Positions 8,095-15,678 of a stretch of 64,000 nt of DNA are shown in pieces. The DNA comes from JBBQCW01 sp038319025 (GTDB lineage Bacteria; Actinomycetota; Thermoleophilia; Solirubrobacterales; Solirubrobacteraceae). Position numbers and translations under genes: made by a program. The notes below the pieces were generated by a model, which saw only the letters and a list, made by a program, of their open reading frames with translations, made no database searches and was not told the origin of the DNA. The DNA is taken from the NCBI GenBank assembly GCA_038319025.1, contig JBBQCW010000017.1, forward strand, positions 1 through 64,000, in the 5' to 3' direction. Numbering within the stretch: position 1 is the first letter of the stretch; each line of letters begins with the position of its first letter.

Positions 8095-8280
8095 ATGGCC
8101 AAGACGTCCCAGCGCGTGCGCCAGGCACGCGGCTCGAAGTACAAGACGCGTGAGTACACGCGTTGCCGCCGCTGCGGCCGCTCGCGCGCGGTGTACCGCA
8201 AGTTCGGCGTGTGCCGGATCTGCCTGCGCGAACTGGCACACAACGGCTACATCCCCGGTATGACCAAGAGCAGTTGGTGA
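8095..8280 (+). CDS. rpsN: 30S ribosomal protein S14, zinc-binding type
   Basis: This is the short (61-residue) S14 form with two Cys pairs, CRRCG and CRIC, which bind one zinc ion. The longer, Cys-less S14 used by many actinobacteria under zinc limitation is not seen in this window. The conserved TRCRRCGR-like and FGVCRICLREL segments are intact. It lies in the spc block between rplE and rpsH. Confidence 0.97.
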   Translation: MAKTSQRVRQARGSKYKTREYTRCRRCGRSRAVYRKFGVCRICLRELAHNGYIPGMTKSSW

Positions 8281-8284
8281 ACAA

Positions 8285-8692
8285 ATGTCGATGACCGACC
8301 CCATCGCCGATTTCCTGACGCGCATCCGCAACGGCATCCGTGCGGCGCACGAGACGGTGGAGATTCCCTCCAGCGGCCTCAAGAAGGAAATGGCGCGCAT
8401 CCTGAAAGAACAGGGCTACATCCGCGGATTCTCCGTGGAGGACCCCACCAGCGAGCGTCCAGGCGCGTTGCTGAAGGTCGAGCTCAAGTACACCGACGAT
8501 CGCCGCTCCGCCATTCAGGGCATGGAGCGCGTGTCCCGTCCCGGCCGTCGCACGTACGTGCACGCCGGCGCCATCCCGAAGGTCCAGGGCGGCATGGGCA
8601 CTGCGATCGTGACCACCTCCAGAGGCGTGATGACCGGCCACGATGCTCGCAAGGCGGGCATCGGCGGCGAAGTCCTCGCACGGGTCTGGTGA
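8285..8692 (+). CDS. rpsH: 30S ribosomal protein S8
   Basis: S8 binds the central domain of 16S rRNA; in E. coli it represses the spc operon. The 135-residue sequence has DPIADFLTRIRNG at the start and GMGTAIVTTSRGVMT with the conserved C-terminal GGEVLARVW. The family start is MTDPI, so the second ATG three codons in is possible too. Confidence 0.97.
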   Translation: MSMTDPIADFLTRIRNGIRAAHETVEIPSSGLKKEMARILKEQGYIRGFSVEDPTSERPGALLKVELKYTDDRRSAIQGMERVSRPGRRTYVHAGAIPKVQGGMGTAIVTTSRGVMTGHDARKAGIGGEVLARVW

Positions 8693-8699
8693 TCGTGAG

Positions 8700-9233
8700 A
8701 TGAGCCGCATCGGTCGCAAGCCCATTCCGGTACCCGCAGGGGTCACCATCAGCATCGAGCCCGAGCTCGTGACGGTCAATGGCCCCAAGGGCGAGCTTTC
8801 CGAGCGCGTCAACCGGGACATCACCGTCACGCACGAAGGCGACGAGCTGCTCGTCTCGCGTCCCACCGACCGCGGTGAGCACCGTGCCCTGCATGGCCTC
8901 ACCCGCTCGCTGGTGGCCAACATGGTCGAGGGCGTCACGCACGGCTACCAGAAGTCGCTGGAGATCCAGGGTGTCGGCTATCGCGCCGTGCTGAAGGGCA
9001 AGGATCTCGAGCTGGCCCTGGGCTACTCGCACGCCGTCCCGGTTCCGGCTCCCGCCGGCATTGAGTTTGAGGTTCCCCAGCCCACGCGCGTCGTGGTCAA
9101 GGGCATCTCCAAGCAGCTCGTCGGAGAGACGGCTGCCTACATCCGTAAACAGCGTCCGCCGGAGCCCTACAAGGGCAAGGGCATCCGCTACGAGGGCGAG
9201 TACGTCGCCCGCAAGGTTGGTAAACGAGCATGA
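8700..9233 (+). CDS. rplF: 50S ribosomal protein L6
   Basis: L6 sits near the factor-binding site. The ATG at 8700, eight bases after rpsH, gives the standard start SRIGRKPIPVPAGV and 177 residues. The C-terminal signature RKQRPPEPYKGKGIRYEGE is intact. Codons open further upstream belong to the rpsH region in another frame. It overlaps rplR by four bases. Confidence 0.98.
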   Translation: MSRIGRKPIPVPAGVTISIEPELVTVNGPKGELSERVNRDITVTHEGDELLVSRPTDRGEHRALHGLTRSLVANMVEGVTHGYQKSLEIQGVGYRAVLKGKDLELALGYSHAVPVPAPAGIEFEVPQPTRVVVKGISKQLVGETAAYIRKQRPPEPYKGKGIRYEGEYVARKVGKRA

Positions 9234-9583
9234 CGGTCCTCACCAAGCCCCAGACGCGGTTGCGTCGTCGCCGGCGTGTCCGCGCGAAGATCAGCGGCAC
9301 AGCAGTTCGGCCGCGGATCTCCGTGTTCCGTTCCAACCGCGGCATCTCCGCGCAGCTGGTCGACGATCTGTCCGGGCGCACCATCGCGTCCGTGACCTGG
9401 ACCGAAGCCGAGCTGCGTTCCCTCAAGCCGATGGAGCAGGCCGACAAGTCCGGCCGTCTCCTCGCCGAGCGTGCCAAGGCCGCCGGCATCGAAACTGCAG
9501 TGTTCGATCGTGGTGGGTACCAGTACCACGGTCGCGTCAAGGCCTTCGCCGACGGTGTCCGCGAGGGCGGACTAACCGTCTAA
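9230..9583 (+). CDS. rplR: 50S ribosomal protein L18
   Basis: L18 binds 5S rRNA. The 117 residues show the usual RRRRRVRAKISGTAVRPRISVFRS opening and the C-terminal FDRGGYQYHGRVKAFADGVREGG. The ATGA overlap with rplF suggests coupling; a 34-base gap with the sequence TTTCAACAGGAAGC separates it from rpsE. Confidence 0.98.
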   Translation: MTVLTKPQTRLRRRRRVRAKISGTAVRPRISVFRSNRGISAQLVDDLSGRTIASVTWTEAELRSLKPMEQADKSGRLLAERAKAAGIETAVFDRGGYQYHGRVKAFADGVREGGLTV

Positions 9584-9617
9584 CCCCCTTTCAACAGGAA
9601 GCATCAGAGCTATTCAC

Positions 9618-10388
9618 ATGTCAGTCGATCGTTCCGTGAGCCCCGCCGGCCTGGACCTCCAGGAGCGCGTGGTCGAAATCAACCGCGTGGCCAAGGTGGT
9701 CAAGGGCGGCCGCCGGTTCAGCTTCACCGCCCTCGTCGTCGTCGGCGACGAGAACGGGGTCGTGGGCGTCGGCTACGGCAAGGCCAACGAAGTGCCCCTG
9801 GCCATCCAGAAGGGTGTCGAGCGTGCGAAGAAGAACCTCTTCCGCGTGCCCCGCCACGGCTCCACCATCACCCATCAGAACATGGGGATCTTCGGCGCCG
9901 GCCGCGTGCTGCTGAAGCCTGCGGCTCCTGGTACCGGCGTGATCGCCGGTGGTGGCGTCCGCGCGGTGCTTGAGCTCGCCGGCATCCACGACATCCTTTC
10001 CAAGAGCCTCGGCACGCAGAACCCGATCAATCTGGTCAAGGCCACGATCGCGGGCCTACAGGGCCTGCGCACGCCACAGGACGTCGCTGAGCTGCGCGGC
10101 CTGTCGATCAACGCGGTGCTGGGTCTGAGTCCGAAGGAAGAGGTCGTCGCCGAGACGATTTCCGCCGACGGCGTGCCGGCCGCTTTCGAGGCCGATGCTC
10201 CGGTGACCGCCGGTGCGACCCCGGACGAGGCGATCGCCGATGCCGAGGCTGACGCCGACGTGGCCGCTGACGTGCCGCCCGTCGCCCAGACCGCCCACCT
10301 TGAGTCGCCCACCGGCGACGGGGGCGTGGAGCCGGTTGAGACCGCCGCCGAGGCCGCGGCCGAAGAGGCCCCGGAGGCCACCGCATGA
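9618..10388 (+). CDS. rpsE: 30S ribosomal protein S5 with long acidic C-terminal tail
   Basis: S5 acts in decoding accuracy and has a dsRNA-binding-like N-domain. The core is complete: LQERVVEINRVAKVVKGGRRFSF near residue 15, GVGYGKANEVPLAI, and the signature IFGAGRVLLKPAAPGTGVIAGG. The S5 fold ends near residue 170. About 86 more residues follow, rich in Ala, Glu, Asp and Val with no net repeats. Common S5 lengths are 165-200, against 256 here. The end overlaps rpmD by four bases (ATGA), so the tail is in the natural frame. Confidence 0.96.
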   Translation: MSVDRSVSPAGLDLQERVVEINRVAKVVKGGRRFSFTALVVVGDENGVVGVGYGKANEVPLAIQKGVERAKKNLFRVPRHGSTITHQNMGIFGAGRVLLKPAAPGTGVIAGGGVRAVLELAGIHDILSKSLGTQNPINLVKATIAGLQGLRTPQDVAELRGLSINAVLGLSPKEEVVAETISADGVPAAFEADAPVTAGATPDEAIADAEADADVAADVPPVAQTAHLESPTGDGGVEPVETAAEAAAEEAPEATA

Positions 10389-10561
10389 GCACGGTGAAGG
10401 CCACACAATTCAAGTCCAAGAACGGCTCTGACAAGAGCCAGCTCGACACGCTGCGCTCCCTCGGGTTGCGCCGCATCGGGCAGACCGTCGAAATCAAGGA
10501 CACGCCCCAGTCGCGCGGAATGCTGCACAAGGTCCGCCACCTGGTTCGCGTTGAGGAGTAG
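10385..10561 (+). CDS. rpmD: 50S ribosomal protein L30
   Basis: This 58-residue gene lies between rpsE and rplO, its standard place. Its ATG overlaps the rpsE stop (ATGA). The translation MSTVKATQFKSKNGSDK leads into TLRSLGLRRIGQTVEIKDT and ends GMLHKVRHLVRVEE, all typical of L30. It is two bases before rplO. Confidence 0.97.
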   Translation: MSTVKATQFKSKNGSDKSQLDTLRSLGLRRIGQTVEIKDTPQSRGMLHKVRHLVRVEE

Positions 10562-10563
10562 TC

Positions 10564-11064
10564 ATGGCTGACGAGATTCCCGAGGAGCGCATCGGCCTCC
10601 ACAACCTCAAGCCCGCACCCGGCTCGCGCCGGCCGCGCAAGCGCGTCGGCCGTGGCGAAGGTTCCGGCATGGGCAAGACTTCCGGTCGCGGCCAGAAGGG
10701 CTACGGCTCGCGTTCAGGCAGCAAGGACCGTGCTCGCTTCGAGGGCGGCCAGATGCCGATCCACATGCGGATGCGCAAGCTGAAGGGCCCGAACAAGAAG
10801 CAGTCGATGCCGTTCGAGCCGTTCCGCACGCACACGCAGGCGGTAAACCTGAGCGATCTCGAAGAGCGCTTTGCCGCCGGCACCGAGGTCACGGTCGAGG
10901 TCATGAAGGCCAACGGCCTGGGTACGCGCCGGGGTATCCCGGTGAAAGTGCTGGCCAAGGGTGAGATCACCAAGCCGCTCACGGTGCACGCCCACGGCTT
11001 CAGTGCAACCGCTCGTGCGGCCATCGAGGCCGCAGGCGGCACTTGCCAGATCTCCGATAACTAG
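10564..11064 (+). CDS. rplO: 50S ribosomal protein L15
   Basis: L15 is a late-assembly 23S binder. The glycine-rich N-terminal arm is present (GRGEGSGMGKTSGRGQKGYGSR region, residues 30-50), followed by FEGGQMPIHMRMRK and the C-terminal VHAHGFSATARAAIEAAGG. The 166 residues include an N-terminal stretch (ADEIPEERIGLHNL) a little longer than E. coli L15. secY follows after 11 bases. Confidence 0.97.
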   Translation: MADEIPEERIGLHNLKPAPGSRRPRKRVGRGEGSGMGKTSGRGQKGYGSRSGSKDRARFEGGQMPIHMRMRKLKGPNKKQSMPFEPFRTHTQAVNLSDLEERFAAGTEVTVEVMKANGLGTRRGIPVKVLAKGEITKPLTVHAHGFSATARAAIEAAGGTCQISDN

Positions 11065-11075
11065 ACTGTCCCCGG

Positions 11076-12344
11076 ATGCTGTCTACGATCCTCAGCGCTT
11101 TCGCAGTCAAGGACATTCGGCGCAAGCTGATGTTCACGGGAGCGCTCCTGGCGCTGTATCGGCTGGGGTCGCATATCCCGGTGCCCGGGATCAACTTGGC
11201 CGCCGTCAATTCCGTGCAGTCGCAGTTCGGCGGCAACGGCATCCTCAGCCTGCTGAACACGTTCTCGGGCGGCGGTCTTTCGCGCCTGTCGCTGATGGCG
11301 CTCGGGATCATGCCGTACATCACGGCGTCGATCATCCTGCAGCTTCTGACCGTGGTCGTGCCCTCGCTGGAGAAGCTTTCCAAGGAAGGTGAGGTCGGCC
11401 AGCAGCGCATCACGCAGTACACGCGCTACCTCACCGTCGGCCTCGCGTTTGCCCAGGCCATCGGGTACGTCTTCCTGTTCAAGTCCGCCACGTCCGGTGC
11501 CACTCCGCTGATCAAGGACTTCAACGCGGCCAATGTCTTCCTGATCGTCCTGTGCCTCACCGCCGGCTGCGTACTGCTGATGTGGTTCGGTGAGCTGATC
11601 ACCCAGCGCGGCATCGGTAACGGCATCTCCCTGATGATCTTCGCCTCGATCGTGGCCCGGCTTCCGCAGGGCCTGCAGGCCTGGTGGACGAACCCCGACC
11701 AGGTCTTCAAGGTGATGATGCCGTTCGTCGTGCTGGCCGTGGTCGCCGGCGTCGTCTTCATGCAGGAGGGTCAGCGGCGCATTCCCATCCAGTACGCCAA
11801 GCGCGTCATCGGCCGTCGCATGACGCAGGGCGGCCAGACCTACCTGCCGCTGCGCGTGAACATGGCCGGCGTCATCCCGGTGATCTTCGCCGCCTCGCTG
11901 ATGGCCTTCCCGCCCACCGTGGGCCAGTTGCTGAACACGCCGTGGTCGCGAGACCTCGCCACGTTCTTCGCGCCGCAGAGCGCGCCCTACCTGATCGGCG
12001 AGTCGATCCTGATCATCCTCTTCACCTACTTCTACACCGCGGTGACGTTCAATCCGGTGGATCAGGCCGACAACCTCAAGAAGTTCGGCGGTTTCATACC
12101 CGGGGTGAGGCCTGGCCGGCCGACGGCGGAGTTCCTGGACCGCATCCTGGCCCGCCTCACGTTCCCGGGAGCGCTTTACCTTGCGGCCATCGCGGCTCTC
12201 CCGACGATCCTGATCAACCAGACGTCCGCCAACTTCTTCTTCGGCGGCACATCTCTGCTGATCGTTGTCGGCGTGGCGCTGGACACCATGAAGCAGCTCG
12301 AGGCGCAGCTGATGATGCGCAACTACGAAGGCTTCCTGAAGTAG
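11076..12344 (+). CDS. secY: Preprotein translocase subunit SecY
   Basis: SecY is the protein-conducting channel of the inner-membrane Sec translocon. The 422-residue protein shows the ten-helix pattern. Landmarks are IPVPGINLAAVNS before the plug region, GIMPYITASIILQLL in helix 2, GNGISLMIFASIVARLP and the cytosolic loop FGGFIPGVRPGRPTAEFLDRIL. It is in the standard spc position and is co-directional with adk, 99 bases downstream. Confidence 0.98.
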   Translation: MLSTILSAFAVKDIRRKLMFTGALLALYRLGSHIPVPGINLAAVNSVQSQFGGNGILSLLNTFSGGGLSRLSLMALGIMPYITASIILQLLTVVVPSLEKLSKEGEVGQQRITQYTRYLTVGLAFAQAIGYVFLFKSATSGATPLIKDFNAANVFLIVLCLTAGCVLLMWFGELITQRGIGNGISLMIFASIVARLPQGLQAWWTNPDQVFKVMMPFVVLAVVAGVVFMQEGQRRIPIQYAKRVIGRRMTQGGQTYLPLRVNMAGVIPVIFAASLMAFPPTVGQLLNTPWSRDLATFFAPQSAPYLIGESILIILFTYFYTAVTFNPVDQADNLKKFGGFIPGVRPGRPTAEFLDRILARLTFPGALYLAAIAALPTILINQTSANFFFGGTSLLIVVGVALDTMKQLEAQLMMRNYEGFLK

Positions 12345-12443
12345 CTCGGTCCGGGCCGATGGGTCCGGATCCGTCAGGTGCAAGGGGTCGTCGCGGACGG
12401 CGACGGCGAAACCCGACGCCGATGTACTACGCTGCGATCCGCT

Positions 12444-13115
12444 GTGTCTGAGCTGAACCTCATCCTGCTGGGTCCTCCCGGTGCCGGCAAGGGCACCCAG
12501 GCCGAGCGCCTCACGCAGGACTTCCCGCTGGCGTACATCGCCACGGGGGACATGCTGCGAGCCGCCGTCGAGGAAGGCACGCCGCTCGGGCTCCAGGCGA
12601 AAGCCTTCATGGACGCCGGCGACCTCGTCCCCGACGAGGTCATCATCGGCGTGATCCTGGAGCGCGTTCAGGGTGACGATGCCCGCGACGGCTTCCTGCT
12701 GGATGGCTTCCCGCGCACGATCGGCCAAGCCGAGGCGCTGGGCGTGGAGCTCGGCAAGCTCGGCCGCCGACTGACGGCCGTCCTGCTCATCGCGACGCCT
12801 GACGACGAAATCGTCCGCCGCCTTTCGGGTCGGCGCGTGAGCCGGTCCGGCCGCGTGTACCACGTCGAGTTCGACCCGCCCAAGCACGAGGGGCGCTGCG
12901 ATATCGATGGCACCGAACTGATTCAGCGCGAGGACGACAAGCCGGAAACGGTGCTCAAGCGCCTGGAGGTCTACCACGAGCTGACATCGCCGCTGGTGTC
13001 CTTCTACGAGGACCGCGGCCTGTTGCGCCGCTTCGACGGAACGCGTTCGCCGACGGAGGTCCACGACCACATCCGCGCGACGATCGCCACGCTGCGCCTC
13101 GAAGACGAGCTGTAG
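12444..13115 (+). CDS. adk: Adenylate kinase
   Basis: Converts ATP + AMP to 2 ADP. The GTG at 12444 gives VSELNLILLGPPGAGKGTQ with the P-loop at residues 10-18, the AMP-binding segment ATGDMLRAAV and the DGFPRT motif. A hexamer TACGCT lies 10 bases upstream of this GTG and fits a -10 box for a leaderless or near-leaderless transcript. The LID is of a mixed kind: it keeps YHVEFDPPKHEGRCD and QRED, but the first Cys pair is replaced (GRRVSRSGRV) and only one Cys remains, so it should not hold zinc. About 223 residues, normal for the long-LID form. Confidence 0.95.
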   Translation: MSELNLILLGPPGAGKGTQAERLTQDFPLAYIATGDMLRAAVEEGTPLGLQAKAFMDAGDLVPDEVIIGVILERVQGDDARDGFLLDGFPRTIGQAEALGVELGKLGRRLTAVLLIATPDDEIVRRLSGRRVSRSGRVYHVEFDPPKHEGRCDIDGTELIQREDDKPETVLKRLEVYHELTSPLVSFYEDRGLLRRFDGTRSPTEVHDHIRATIATLRLEDEL

Positions 13116-13124
13116 GGCCGTCGG

Positions 13125-13898
13125 GTGATCATCCGCAAGACGCCCGCTGAAATCGACAAGATGGCAGCGGCGGGTGAAGTTCACGCGCGCACGATGAAGC
13201 TCATCGAGGGCAAGATCCGCGAGGGCGTCAGCACCGAGGAACTCGATCTTGCCGCGGAGAAGTACATGCGCTCCCAGGGCGCGACGCCGGCCTTCAAGGG
13301 CTACCGAGGCTTCCCTGGATCCATTTGCGCCTCGCCCAACGACATGGTCGTCCACGGTATCCCCGGCCCATACCGACTGGTTCGCGGCGACGTGCTGTCG
13401 GTGGACATCGGCGTGGTCCTCGACGGCTGGGTTGCCGACGGCGCCCGCACGTTCGCCGTGGGCACCGTGACGCCGCTGGCCACCACGCTGCTCGAGGTCA
13501 CCGAAGCTTCGCTGCACGACGCCGTCGCCGCCTGTGTCCCCGGCAACCGCCTGGGTGATATCGGCCATGCGGTGCAGACCACGGTCGAGGCCGCGGGCTT
13601 CTCCGTCGTGCGATCGCTGGTCGGTCACGGCATCGGCCGCGACATGCACGAGGACCCGCAGGTGCCCAACTACGGCGACGCAGGCCGCGGCCCCAAGCTG
13701 GAGGAGGGCATGGTCCTCGCCGTGGAGCCCATGACGACCGCCGGCCGCCATCAGGTGCGCATGGGCGACGACGGATGGGCGATCTTCAGCCAGGACGGCT
13801 CGCTGGCGGCACATTTTGAGTTCACGATCGCCATCACCGCCGATGGGCCGCGGATCCTCACGCCGTGGCACCTCGAGAACGGCGCCGGTACGTCGTAG
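13125..13898 (+). CDS. map: Methionine aminopeptidase, type I
   Basis: Removes the N-terminal Met from new proteins. The GTG at 13125 gives IIRKTPAEIDKMAAAG, standard for the family, and 257 residues. The five metal ligands can be read in order: two Asp in SVDIGVVLDGWVADGARTF, His in VGHGIGRDMHEDP, Glu in AVEPMTT and the last Glu in AHFEFTIAIT. There is no N-terminal zinc-finger extension of the kind seen on some actinobacterial copies. It follows adk by nine bases. Confidence 0.96.
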   Translation: MIIRKTPAEIDKMAAAGEVHARTMKLIEGKIREGVSTEELDLAAEKYMRSQGATPAFKGYRGFPGSICASPNDMVVHGIPGPYRLVRGDVLSVDIGVVLDGWVADGARTFAVGTVTPLATTLLEVTEASLHDAVAACVPGNRLGDIGHAVQTTVEAAGFSVVRSLVGHGIGRDMHEDPQVPNYGDAGRGPKLEEGMVLAVEPMTTAGRHQVRMGDDGWAIFSQDGSLAAHFEFTIAITADGPRILTPWHLENGAGTS

Positions 13899-13920
13899 CA
13901 CCATCGGCGGACGGGCTTTG

Positions 13921-13927
13921 CTATCTT
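13921..13927 (+). promoter_or_regulatory. Possible extended -10 upstream of the alpha operon
   Basis: In the 148-base gap between map and rpmJ, TGCTATCTT (13919-13927) resembles an extended -10 element (TGnTATnnT). It would drive rpmJ-rpsM-rpsK-rpsD-rpoA-rplQ with a leader of about 110 bases. No good -35 hexamer stands 16-18 bases upstream. The gap holds no infA and no other reading frame I can support. Confidence 0.35.
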
Positions 13928-14046
13928 CCCCGGTCGCGCCCGAGCACGAAGTTTTTGTGTCGGCGCTCTCCGCGACGTGGTAGCGGCGGCCTCGCGGCCT
14001 CCAGAGCCACGGCGCAGGATCACGAGCCAGGAACCGAAAGAGGATC

Positions 14047-14160
14047 ATGAAGGTACGACCGTCGGTCAAGCCGATGTGCGAGAAGTGCAAGATTGTTCGC
14101 CGCCACGGCCATGTGCTCGTGATCTGCTCCAACCCGCGCCACAAGCAGCGGCAGGGCTAA
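14047..14160 (+). CDS. rpmJ: 50S ribosomal protein L36, zinc-binding type
   Basis: A 37-residue protein, MKVRPSVKPMCEKCK onward, with the CxxC...C...H ligands of the zinc form (Cys11, Cys14, Cys27, His33) and the conserved end NPRHKQRQG. The AGGATC just upstream is a weak ribosome-binding site. The stop codon is directly followed by the rpsM start with no gap. Usually infA precedes this gene; here it does not. Confidence 0.97.
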   Translation: MKVRPSVKPMCEKCKIVRRHGHVLVICSNPRHKQRQG

Positions 14161-14544
14161 ATGGCGCGCATCGCTGGCACCAATATTCCGCTCAACAAGC
14201 GCGTTGAGATCGGGTTGACGTACGTCTACGGCATCGGCCGCTCGACGTCGAACAACATTCTCGCCCAGGCAAAGGTCGATCCCAACACTTACGTGCGGGA
14301 TCTAACCGAGGCCGAGGTCGTGAAGATCCGCGACCTCGTGGACGACGATCTGACGGTCGAGGGCGACCTGCGTCGCGAGCGCTCCCAGAACATCAAGCGC
14401 CTCATGGAGATCGGCTGCTATCGCGGCATGCGGCATCGCCGTGGTCTCCCCGTGCGCGGCCAGAACACCAAGAACAACGCCCGCACGCGCAAGGGTCCCA
14501 AGCGCATGCAAGTCGCCGGCAAGAAGAAAGCGACGAAGAAATAA
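14161..14544 (+). CDS. rpsM: 30S ribosomal protein S13
   Basis: S13 bridges the 30S head to the 50S and to P-site tRNA. The 127 residues start ARIAGTNIPLNKRVEIGLTYVYGIG, contain the helix-two-turn-helix region DLRRERSQNIKRLMEIGCYRG and the signature RGLPVRGQNTKNNARTRKGP, and end in a basic tail. The ATG abuts the rpmJ stop. Confidence 0.98.
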   Translation: MARIAGTNIPLNKRVEIGLTYVYGIGRSTSNNILAQAKVDPNTYVRDLTEAEVVKIRDLVDDDLTVEGDLRRERSQNIKRLMEIGCYRGMRHRRGLPVRGQNTKNNARTRKGPKRMQVAGKKKATKK

Positions 14545-14547
14545 TCC

Positions 14548-14943
14548 ATGCCCGCTCCTAAGCGCCCAGCTCGCGGCCGCCGCAAGCCGAAGAAGAACAT
14601 TCCCATCGGCCAGGCCCACATCAAGACCAGCTTCAACAACACGATCGTCTCGCTCACTGACCGTGAGGGAAACGTCATCGCGTGGGAATCCGCCGGCGGC
14701 GCCGGTTTCAAGGGTTCCCGCAAGTCCACGCCGTTCGCTGCGCAGGTCACCGCTGACGCCGCTGCCCGCAAGGGCATCGAGCAGGGCCTGCAGAAGGTCG
14801 AGGTCTTCGTCAAGGGCCCTGGCTCAGGTCGCGAAACGGCCATCCGTTCACTGCAGGCCGCGGGCCTGGAAGTGACCGGAGTCAAGGACGTCACCCCGCA
14901 GGCCCACAACGGCTGCCGCCCCCGCAAGCGGCGCCGCGTCTGA
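14548..14943 (+). CDS. rpsK: 30S ribosomal protein S11
   Basis: S11 forms part of the platform near the E site. The 131 residues contain GQAHIKTSFNNTIVSLTDREG, GFKGSRKSTPFAAQ, and the signature end VTPQAHNGCRPRKRRRV. It stands between rpsM and rpsD with gaps of three and nine bases. Confidence 0.98.
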   Translation: MPAPKRPARGRRKPKKNIPIGQAHIKTSFNNTIVSLTDREGNVIAWESAGGAGFKGSRKSTPFAAQVTADAAARKGIEQGLQKVEVFVKGPGSGRETAIRSLQAAGLEVTGVKDVTPQAHNGCRPRKRRRV

Positions 14944-14952
14944 GGTTTCAGA

Positions 14953-15573
14953 ATGGCTCGTGATACAGGACCCGCCTGCAAGCAGTGCCGCCGCGAAGGG
15001 CAGAAGCTCTTCCTCAAGGGCGAGCGTTGCCTTACCGACAAGTGTGGCGTTGAACGCCGTGCCTACCCGCCCGGAGACCACGGTCGCGGTCGCCAGAAGC
15101 AGAGCGAGTACCGCCTGCAGCTGCGCGAGAAGCAGAAGGCGCGCCGCTACTACGGCATCCTTGAGAAGCAGTTCCGCATTTACTACGACAAGGCCTCACG
15201 TCAGGACGGCATCACGGGTGAGAACCTTCTCGCCCTGCTCGAGCTTCGGCTCGACAACGTGCTCGTCCGACTCGGCTTTGCCGGATCGCGCCGCCAGGCG
15301 CGCCAGCTCGTGCGCCACGGCCACTGGACGGTCAATGGCCGTCGCGTGGACATCCCCAGCTATCAGGTGCGTGACGGTGACGTCATCGCAGTGAAGGCTG
15401 GGACCGGTGCCGAGCAGGTCATTCGTGACGCGACCGAGCTGACGGCGCAGGTTCCGCCGTGGTTGCAGGCCGATCACGACTCGCTGACGGCGAAGGTGCT
15501 GCGTAAGCCGGAACGGCGGGAGATCACCGCCCCGGTGCAGGAGCAGCTCATCGTCGAGCTGTACTCGAAGTAA
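14953..15573 (+). CDS. rpsD: 30S ribosomal protein S4, zinc-binding type
   Basis: S4 is a primary 16S binder and assembly initiator. The N-terminus has the four-Cys zinc site (CKQC at residues 9-12, then C and C in GERCLTDKCGVERR). The S4-type RNA-binding domain follows around residue 95 (LELRLDNVLVRLGFAGSRRQARQLVRHGH). With 206 residues it is of normal length. A 105-base gap of low-complexity GC-rich DNA separates it from rpoA. Confidence 0.98.
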   Translation: MARDTGPACKQCRREGQKLFLKGERCLTDKCGVERRAYPPGDHGRGRQKQSEYRLQLREKQKARRYYGILEKQFRIYYDKASRQDGITGENLLALLELRLDNVLVRLGFAGSRRQARQLVRHGHWTVNGRRVDIPSYQVRDGDVIAVKAGTGAEQVIRDATELTAQVPPWLQADHDSLTAKVLRKPERREITAPVQEQLIVELYSK

Positions 15574-15678
15574 CCGCTCGCGTTCGTCGCCGCCGCCGTC
15601 CGAACCCCGGTCGCGGCGACCGAACAGCAACGACTGGCGCCGCCGCGCCGCCCAACACCGACGACAGTCAGGACCCCG

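Noticed and set aside
11061..14144. A 1027-codon open frame on the minus strand across secY, adk and map.
   Set aside because: It lies exactly opposite three well-conserved genes. Its residues are His/Arg/Asp/Gly-biased as expected for the antisense of GC-rich codons, and no domain can be read.
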